In this document: piece after piece, positions 56,591 to 64,000 of the stretch | Position numbering within the stretch: the first letter of the stretch is position 1 | Layout of the letters: each line of letters opens with the position of its first letter | NCBI GenBank assembly: GCA_023105745.1 | Contig: JALGQZ010000011.1 | Coordinates: forward strand, 48,452,698-48,516,697 | DNA length: 64,000 bases | Reading direction: 5' to 3' | DNA from: Austropuccinia psidii | Taxonomy: Eukaryota; Basidiomycota; Pucciniomycetes; Pucciniales; Sphaerophragmiaceae | Notes under the pieces: generated by a model | Seen by the model: the letters and a program-made list of their open reading frames with translations, nothing else | Told to the model about the DNA's origin: nothing | Database searches by the model: none | Program-made: the position numbers and the translations under genes

Positions 56591-59500
56591 ATGACAACCC
56601 GGCCATATTCCTCAATGCGTATATTCATGTGTCAACACTGCTCAACTCAAACACACTTTTCCCCTGAGGGTGATAGGCAAGGAGTTGCCTTCACACCTTT
56701 CCAATATAAACAGCACATTAAAAAGCTCAAATCAACCATTGCACCCAAATCTCTTCCAAACATCCCTACTTCTGCATCAGGATCTGGGTGCCCACAAATT
56801 CTATTGGATCAAATCTTCCCAGCTGATTATTCATGTTTGACCCAAAGCACTTTCCCAACTCCAGCGGGTCTCAATTCAACTGCACAGAAACCATATAGTG
56901 GCAGTCAAACCCTTCCCCCACAAGACCTAGGAATGATAATATCTGCCATTCTATCATTAAGGTATAATTTACCCCGCAGGGCTTCACGCATACTCAACCC
57001 CGCCCTGAACCTGCTGATCAAGTCCAGTATCTCAAGCTCAGCTGGTGCCCCCGCTCCTGCATTCCATATACCTCAAGATCTGAGTACCATATTTGAACAT
57101 CTCCAATTGGAGCCAGTGATTCAAAACTATATATGTTGTCCTCAATGTTTCTCTCTTAATGGCCTTACTGAATCAGTCACAACTGACCAACCCCACTGTC
57201 AACGCCATAATGACCCAAATGATCATGATCCCCCTTGCACACAATCATTAGGCAAATTCATCTATTCATCTGAACCCCACACCCAAAGCACAACCAACAT
57301 GAAGCAAAAATTTATACCAACAAAACATTTCATTTATCAACCATTCAAAAATTGGCTTGCCAGATTTCTCCAGCGGGCTGGAATTATGGACATTCTGCAT
57401 CAACATCAACAATCCCAAACTCCCGAAGATTCCCCAAAACGTGACGTCTGGGATGGATTGGTCTGGAGACGCTTCACTGGCACTAGAAATATCCATGACC
57501 CCCCATTCATGTCCATTCCTGGTGCATTGGCCTTCTCCATATATGTGGACTGGTTTAATGCACATGGAAAGTCAACCCGGTTGGCTAGCATTGGACCTAT
57601 CATGCTTATTTGTCTTAATCTCCCCCCAAGTGAAAGATTGAATCCTGAGAATGTCTATGTTGCAGGAATCATCCCTGGTCCGAAGGAGCCAACTGCGCTT
57701 CAATTGAATTATCTATTAATGCCACTCATCAACGAGCTCAAAGAGCTATGGCAAGGTTACCATTTTGCACCCACCTCAACAGGTCCATCAGGATCCTTTA
57801 TCCGTGTTGCCATCCTCACAGCCATTGTGGATGTGGTTGCCATGCGCAAGCTTACTGGATTTATTTCCCATTCAGGAAACCACTTTTGTAATTTTTGCAC
57901 CATTCACAAAGCTCAAATTGAAGAAATTGGTCCTCAATTTCACTACACGCGCTCATACCAAAGTCATAAATCAACCATTGCCAAATGGCTTCGGGCAACC
58001 CCACAACAAAGACAAGCAATTTTCTCTGAGTATGGAGTGCGATATTCAATTTTGGAAGACCTTCCGTATTGGGATGCAACCAGAATGGTTAATCTTGACA
58101 TAATGCATAATTTAATACTTGGAATTTTGAAGGATCATGCAACTTTCAAATTGTGCATTCCAGAGGCGAAATCAAAAATTTACTTCAGGTCCCGCAGGAA
58201 ATCCAATGACACCAACAGTTCAGACTCAGATTCCATGACCTCCAACAGCTCTCTTGATAAAATCACATTGAGAGAGGCCCGCTCCCTGAGAAGAGACGCA
58301 GCAAAAATAATAAATGAGCCACTCCCCACTACTTCCACCCGGAAAAACTACTTCCCAATGCCCACCCTTCACACAGAACATCCATCTAGTGGTTCTGCGG
58401 AGATTCCTTCATTTGATGCCGATTACATCCCCACTTCTGAAATACCCTCTGAATTGGATATCACTGCACTGAGCGATCACCAGATCAAGGGTGAGGCTCT
58501 TGAGCATCTCCGTCAAATCATATCTGAGACCATAATTCCCTCATCATGGACAAGAGTTCCCCGCAAAATGGGTTCCCCCTCTCATGGTAGCTTAAAAGCC
58601 GCTGAATGGGCTCTCTTATATAAGGTCTATATTCCATTTCTAATGCTCAGTCAACAGATGTCATTAGATGCACACCAATCTGCCAACACTCAAAGAAAAA
58701 TGGGTCAGTCAGAAGAACTTGCAAATGAACTAGCCAAGAATACATTCCATTTGATTAGTGCTATCAACATTGCCACAAGCTGGACTGTTTCAATAGATGA
58801 TGCGACTGCATTTGCTGAACATTGGAAAAAATTCCGCCTTTCCAATCAACACCTGTTCCCAAAACAGAAAAGTAAACCAAATCATCATTTTGCTGATCAT
58901 ATTCCCGAACTCTTCCAACGTTGGGGCCCAGCACAAGCCTCAGCCACATGGGGTTATGAGCGCTTGATTGGAGTATTTGCAAAGATGCCAACAAATAACA
59001 AGATATGTATGTCAATTAATAAGATCAATATATTCACATTGATTAAACACCTGAACTGAATAAGACTAACTTTTTGCAACTCTGAATAGATGATATAGAT
59101 AAAACCTTACTTCAACATATCTGTCGATGTTCCAACCTTTCCGTTCTCCTGAAATCCCCATCTGTGCCATGTGAAATAAAACAGCTTTTCGAATCACAGC
59201 CACCTGCCGTGTTCAATCACCATAAATATAACAAGCCATCCCGCCATGACCAACAAAATTATGATTGCCTGGTTGAGTACTTACAGACTTTTCATGCAAC
59301 AAGGGAAATAGTTGATTGGATCAGCTTAGACACTACCGTGCAATCCACAAGTCCTCCCACTTCAAGGATTGTCTCACCTTGGTATTTTCCAGTTTCAAAC
59401 ATTAATATTGGGAACAATATATTTTCAACTGAATCCAAAAATATCAGCAACAGTGTGATATGTTTTCTGAGGGGCAACTCACGACAATTTGGTATTATTG

Positions 59501-59751
59501 ATAGCATTTTCAAAGTCTCTGAGCCATCTAGCATACTGAACAATAACTTTCTGATTTTAAAACCTTTGAAGATTGATGTGAATTTCCTACCAGATTGGCC
59601 GCATCTGAATATTTATAAAGCTGTTGGTTTTGATGATGGACACTTGATTATATCTGAAGAAGAACTAGAAGGTAACTGTGGATTGTATGATAACAAAGCT
59701 CTGTCATGTGGACTGCTTGTAATGATAAAGCCGTTATTTCATGATATTTAG
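56591..59751 (+). CDS. gene G: Tnp2/Plavaka-type DDE transposase, about 1025 aa, two exons
   Basis: Exons 56591-59006 and 59090-59751 join in frame across an 83-bp intron (donor GTATGT, branch-like CTAAC, acceptor GAATAG). A CxxC near the start (Cys14, Cys17) and a later YICCPQCFSLNG plus Cys/His cluster suggest zinc binding. The catalytic region shows YVDWFNAHGK (D320), CLNLPPSERL, IVDVVAMRKLTGF (D414), HFCNFC, NLDIMHNLILGILKDH (D503) and GYERLIG (E790). These are the landmarks of Tnp2-like (Transposase_21) proteins of CACTA/EnSpm elements, called Plavaka in fungi. The protein would cut at the CAC termini and leave 3-bp duplications, as observed at both insertions. Copy 1 is broken in five places, so the open frame here argues for recent activity. 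Confidence 0.93.
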
Positions 59752-60315
59752 TCTACAAAAATGCAAATCTCTCAGATTCATTAGCAATTTTGCTAGTGAA
59801 ATAATTGCCTCAAAATTTAGTGACAGAGACATGCCATTGTGACAAGCAAAGCCCATTATTTCACATTGCCACAAAGAACTTACTATTTTGACATTGGGTA
59901 CAGTGTGAATAAGCCAAGTCCAATGATCAAATGACCCACACACTCACCCTTCACAGCATCCAAAATTTCTAACTGCGCCATCATCATGTTGGAAGCGGAA
60001 TCGGCTTTTGCGTACCCACACCCGCATGTGCACCCGCACGCGCCAATGCACACGCCCACGCACCCGCACATGCTCCCGCACCCGCCCCCACGCATGCACA
60101 CGCACACTTCATGGATGACCTGGTGAAGTCAAACCCCCCGCCTACATCAAGACTGGCTGAAGGGCATCTTTGATGTGTGTGTGTGCAAACAGGCGGGTCT
60201 GGTGTAATTTTTACCAATCATCGGACGGTTGTGGGATGATCAGGTGGTGAGGAATCTGAGTTGAAGGCACAGGGGAACCAATATTATTGGATGTCACAGG
60301 ATTTGGTGTAAGACC
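59752..60315. other. right-end non-coding segment, copy 2
   Basis: Contains transposase 3' sequence, a GC-rich block of CGCACC/CACGC hexamers (60005-60110) and a possible minus-strand spliced leader with a GTGAGT donor near 59950. No protein is supported. Confidence 0.45.
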
Positions 60316-60439
60316 AGAGTGTGACGTGTGCTTGACGTTCGCTTGATTTTCGCTTGACGTGAGCTCGACTTTTATCCTGCTTGACGTTTGCTTGACGTGA
60401 AGTCAATCGCCGACGATTGACACGAGATTTGCCCCGGTG
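60316..60439 (-). repeat. copy 2 right subterminal TGACG repeats and TIR
   Basis: The TIR at 60394-60439 ends GATTTGCCCCGGTG. Inside it, GCTTGACGT-like motifs recur about five times. Read from the end inward they give the same GTCA motif as the left end. Confidence 0.88.
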
Positions 60440-60442
60440 AAA

Positions 60443-61698
60443 GAAAGACTCACAAGAGTATTTTAGGTCTAATCCTTGTCTTTAGTAGCATATTATTTGG
60501 ATTTTCCTTCTGAAACAGATGTATTTGTTTTCAAAATTAAAGAAGAATTTAAATTTTGGTTAAATCTCCATTTCAAAAATTCATCATGAGAGAAGGGCCA
60601 TGCCTTTTTTTTATTGATTCCTTTATTTTATTTTATTTTAAAAAAACATGGTGGGACAAAAGCAAGATATCCTACTTAATAAAAGTTATTTTATTTCTTT
60701 TATTATTATCATCAGTTTTTTATATTTCATTTTTTTGATCAAACTGTTTTCAAAGCATTGCAGCCATGGGCTCTATACATCCTTTTACTGTAAAAATATC
60801 TGTACAGCCTGTGATTTTGTAAAAAAATAAACAATTTTTAAAAACAAAAAAATGATACTTATAAGTAGTAATAATAAAATGAAAATTTATCAGTTCTATG
60901 TAGAAAACTGCCTTTTTTCCCTACCTTTTAGCAAAAAATCACAAATAAAATCAAAGACAAAAACACAATTACTATAAAAAGATTAAACAAATAAGAACTT
61001 TTACAAATGTTATTTTGTTGGAATTTTGAGTGAATATTTATTTTCCAAATTAATTTTTTTCATTTTTTTTCTTTAAAATTCTAAGATAAAGTATTTTTTC
61101 CTTTTTTTTCTGTACTATTTTAAGATAAAATATTTTTCCAAGAAATTCCTTGTCACATTTTATGGATTTTGTTAAGAAAAATTCACAGAAATATATAATT
61201 CAGGAAAGGAAGTTCTTCTAAGATACTGATTGGAAAAACAGAAATATCTCACTCAGTCCTCAAAATTTAAATATTAATATAATATTTTATATGAAGAAAG
61301 GACAATTGAATCAAAATTTCAAGGTCTCATTCCAATTACTCTTATGATGGAGCTTCAAATGACAAAAAGGGTTTCACTTGGTTTTTTTTCTGGTGAAATA
61401 AAGTTACTATGGACCTTGGAAAATTATTTTTCATTTTTGAAGGGTTTCCACTAGTATTGCTTTTTTCAGAAGATATATTCCCAAAATTTATCTATTTTGA
61501 CATGCACTCAAGATTAGAATTCTTATTTTTAATCAAACAAAAATTAAAACTATAAAGAGAAATCTTAATGGTTGGCTAAAAAACTCCTTATAGGGAAGAT
61601 ATTAATGAATTAAAATATGCATAAATATTCTGGTTGATGTTGAGTAAGGAGAGATAAAAGCATAGTAAGTTATTTATAGGATTTCAGGAATATAATTT
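60443..61698. other. AT-rich spacer, nothing recognised
   Basis: Strongly AT-rich, with poly-T and poly-A runs. Short open frames at 60556-60830 are hydrophobic by composition only. No repeat termini or RNA gene were recognised. Confidence 0.5.
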
Positions 61699-63604
61699 TG
61701 TAAGATTTGTCTATGAAACTGTTGATAATACTACTATTAATCAACAGTACTATGACTGTTATTATGAAATATAATAATAAGAATTTATTATAACCACAAT
61801 TGAATAGTTAATCAACTAATTATTTCTTTTAATTGTTATACACTACTAGTGATTATAACAGTAAGCAGTAATTGTCTTCAAGAATCAATTACAAGAAGTA
61901 TTTAATAATAAAACTTCTTTATTAAAAAATAAAATTATTTTAATATATAATTATCTTTTGCAAGAATAATTATAAATATAATTCTTGAAGAAAACTATTA
62001 CTTGAGAAAAAAATTTAAGAATTAAGACAAAACACTCACTAATACTCCAAAGAACTTATTGAATGAAAATAGTAGAGAAACTTGACAAATAGTTGTGGAT
62101 TTAAAGGATCAAAATTGATTTATATCAGGATTACAAAAATATATAGTTGATTTCTATGATCTCATGTCTTTCTGATTGATTCTGTAAGGATAAAACATTT
62201 AAGAAAATATCAACTAATACTTATTTGTTGGTAATAATGGTATCATTGAATAGTGTGATCATTTGGAAAAAAACAGCAAGAGGAGGCCTCTTTTAAGTCT
62301 AACAAAGCTCACAGAGGCGTGCCATAGAGAATTCTGAAAAACCTGTGAGTGAGAAAACAGTAATCCTTTTGGGGTTAATGATTCAAACATCTGTTTTCAT
62401 GCAAGATTATCATAATTACTTAATTGATGGTTTTATGTGACTACCAACCCAGATATGGTTAATAATAAAAGGAGTAAAAACTGTAAATATTCTTTTATTT
62501 CAAAATGAACATCAATTCCTCAAATTTATCAATTTTATTGGAAACCTCATCACAGGTTGTATTTTCTGTGAATTTTTGAAGATTCAGTATTTCACGTGGA
62601 ATTATCAAAGATGGACTGTAAGTAAAACTTTGAATTTTACCTATGAAACTCTAATTATTTTTGGTCTCCTTATGGATGATACTGCTCTACATTGTTCCTG
62701 AAAGTTTCAGAAAGATTAATCAAGAATTGTATTTTCAATGAATTCTTGAAGGTTTTACGTCATTTCTACATAGAATTGCAAATAGCACTATATTACTGGT
62801 TGCTATGAGGTAAATCAATGGATACTAGTCAAAAAAAGGTTTTTAATTACTCTTTTAGGGTCTATCCATGGAAAATTATTAATAATTGATATGGTTACAG
62901 GAGTCTAAGTTGCTCTTTACCTCCTTGGCACATCAAAATAGCAGCTTATTTGCTATTTTCTTATGTTTTAATGAGATTTTAACTTGGTAACCAAGTTCCC
63001 AAAAGGTTTTAGTATACTAATTGGGCCAAAATAAGCCATTGATCTAAGCTTTAGCGCTTTCCACACCTCAGAGACCTCAGAAGTTGGGTATCCTGGCTCT
63101 CCTTGATGTCTTTTGTCCCCCTTGACTAATTTTTATGTCAAAATAGAAATTCAGGCTTAGACTAATATCCACTATGGGTGTATCAAAGTATTATGTAAGA
63201 ATACCATAATATTAAGTGCCACAAACATGCATCACAATATTCTTAGTGTATATGTAACATGTAATTTCTCATATTCCCATTATTTTGGCGTGAAATTGAG
63301 AAAAACAAAAATTTTCACAATTCATTTATGTGGTATTGAAGTATTTTCCATATTACCACCTCTTAGAGTTAATTTAAGCTTATTCACTCTATGGAGCTAC
63401 CCTAGGTGAATTTTTGTGTAGAATCTAAATCTGGTCTTAAATCCATGGATTTACTTACTCAAAAAAAGGTATTCATCTTCTCTGAAATAAAAAATGCTGA
63501 ATTTTGGATATATGCATTACTTATGGGTTATGCATAGTTCAAAATATATTTTTAAAGATATTTGTGGTGTATTTGGGTATGTAAAATATACCTCAAGGCT
63601 CACA
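61699..63604 (+). mobile_element. solo LTR 3, TSD AATTT
   Basis: It begins TGTAAGATTTGTCTATGAAAC and ends CCTCAAGGCTCACA. Perfect 5-bp duplications AATTT lie at 61694-61698 and 63605-63609. It is 1906 bp and aligns along its length with 19792-21715. No internal region is present. Confidence 0.93.
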
Positions 63605-63609
63605 AATTT

Positions 63610-64000
63610 CAAATGGAAATCAAATGACATGAGAATTTTTTCAAGATTTCTTCCAGAATATTTCTACAAAGCTTCTATGGAATACCTTGGAATAATCTGG
63701 CTCCAATTTTCACTTCCATCCATTTTTTAAGCATGAATACAAAATATATGAGAATTCCCTTTCTGTATATTTTATCATGGAAATTTTCCATGAATTTGTA
63801 GAAATACATTCATGAGTAAGAATTTATATATAGAATATACTCCTCAATTTGTTTAGTTTCAGATTTTAGGACTAGCTAATAGTATCTTTCAGCTTCAGTA
63901 AGCTTCTGAGGTTATTGATAAATCAGATTTAAGAAATATCCCTTGGTAAAGTAGCATTTTTATTCCAGTTTTATGGTTTAAGAGTCTTTAGAGAGGAAAT
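63610..64000. other. AT-rich end of window, nothing recognised
   Basis: Continues the sequence into which solo LTR 3 inserted. No gene or repeat was identified in these 390 bases. Confidence 0.4.

Larger units (their letters stand above)
39727..60439. mobile_element. giant CACTA/Plavaka-type transposon, copy 2 (apparently intact)
   Basis: The element is 20,713 bp, with 46-bp TIRs (39727-39772 and 60394-60439) matching at 43 of 46 positions and a TSD AAA (39724-39726, 60440-60442). It encodes a Tnp2/Plavaka transposase with an intact D-D-E set plus five other genes, including a TET/JBP-like dioxygenase and an SNF2 ATPase. All splice models except gene C stay open end to end. CAC termini, 3-bp TSD and transposase type agree on CACTA/EnSpm. 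It is collinear with 7594-29890, and the two elements share no flanking sequence, so each is an independent insertion. Confidence 0.95.

Noticed and set aside
7594..60439. Segmental duplication of a genomic gene cluster
   Set aside because: Similarity stops exactly at the inverted termini in both copies, each copy has its own 3-bp target duplication, and the left flank of copy 1 is a Gypsy integrase that continues on its other side.
39727..60439. Starship, Helitron, Maverick/Polinton or KDZ identity
   Set aside because: No tyrosine recombinase, no Rep/helicase of Helitron type, no DNA polymerase B or 5-6 bp TSD. The transposase landmarks and 3-bp TSD fit Tnp2/Plavaka of the CACTA superfamily rather than KDZ.
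60556..60830. Hydrophobic small proteins in the right AT-rich spacer
   Set aside because: Hydrophobicity comes from T-rich codons in low-complexity DNA; there is no start context, splice or homologue signal.
1..64000. tRNA, rRNA or other structural RNA genes
   Set aside because: No cloverleaf A/B box pairs or rRNA-like segments were noticed in reading; a tRNAscan or Infernal run would be decisive.

Overview
The window looks like repeat-rich nuclear DNA of a rust fungus (Pucciniales). From memory, the Ty3/Gypsy polyprotein and PIF/Harbinger transposase remnants resemble families abundant in Austropuccinia psidii and relatives; no search was possible, so the species is an inference. Introns are short with GTGAGT/GTAAGT/GTATGT donors, and essentially every recognisable gene belongs to a mobile element. 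I see no ordinary host gene.

The main content is two copies of one giant DNA transposon. Copy 2 (39727-60439, 20,713 bp) has near-perfect 46-bp terminal inverted repeats (TIRs) starting CAC, a 3-bp target duplication (AAA) and six gene models. In order these are: gene A (+, unknown, 684 aa, 4 exons); gene B (+, TET/JBP-like 2OG-Fe(II) dioxygenase); gene C (-, Zn2Cys6-type cysteine cluster, Pro/Ser-rich); a 3-kb non-coding divergent region; gene E (+, SNF2/Rad5-type DEAH ATPase, 719 aa, 5 exons); gene F (-, unknown, 645 aa, 3 exons); and gene G (+, Tnp2/Plavaka-type DDE transposase of the CACTA/EnSpm superfamily, about 1025 aa, 2 exons). Copy 1 (7594-29890, TSD TAG) is collinear but dead: stops, frameshifts, a damaged splice donor, a Walker A change and an LTR insertion in the helicase gene. 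In both copies, all spacers except the E/F tail-to-tail junction carry a 24-26 bp palindrome of the form TGTwCGG..GGCATGCC..CCGwACA, and two minisatellites sit beside two of these palindromes.

The surroundings are nested layers. A decayed Ty3/Gypsy chromovirus-like element on the minus strand (LTRs near 3942-6431 and 35311-37275) was split in its integrase domain by copy 1. Copy 1 was later hit by an LTR retrotransposon that left a solo LTR (19792-21715, TSD GGTTG). Two more solo LTRs of that family lie at 1427-3092 (TSD CTCTA) and 61699-63604 (TSD AATTT). A decayed PIF/Harbinger transposase lies at 37496-38580. The rest is AT-rich DNA with unrecognised, mostly decayed content.

How the parts may work together (inference): G would recognise the TIRs and GTCA-rich ends. 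B (oxidation of methylated cytosine) and E (chromatin remodelling) could counter host silencing of the element. C could be a regulator acting through the CGG-N10-CCG palindromes. In the compared segments, differences between the dead and intact copies fall heavily at CpG sites, as expected if these elements were CpG-methylated.
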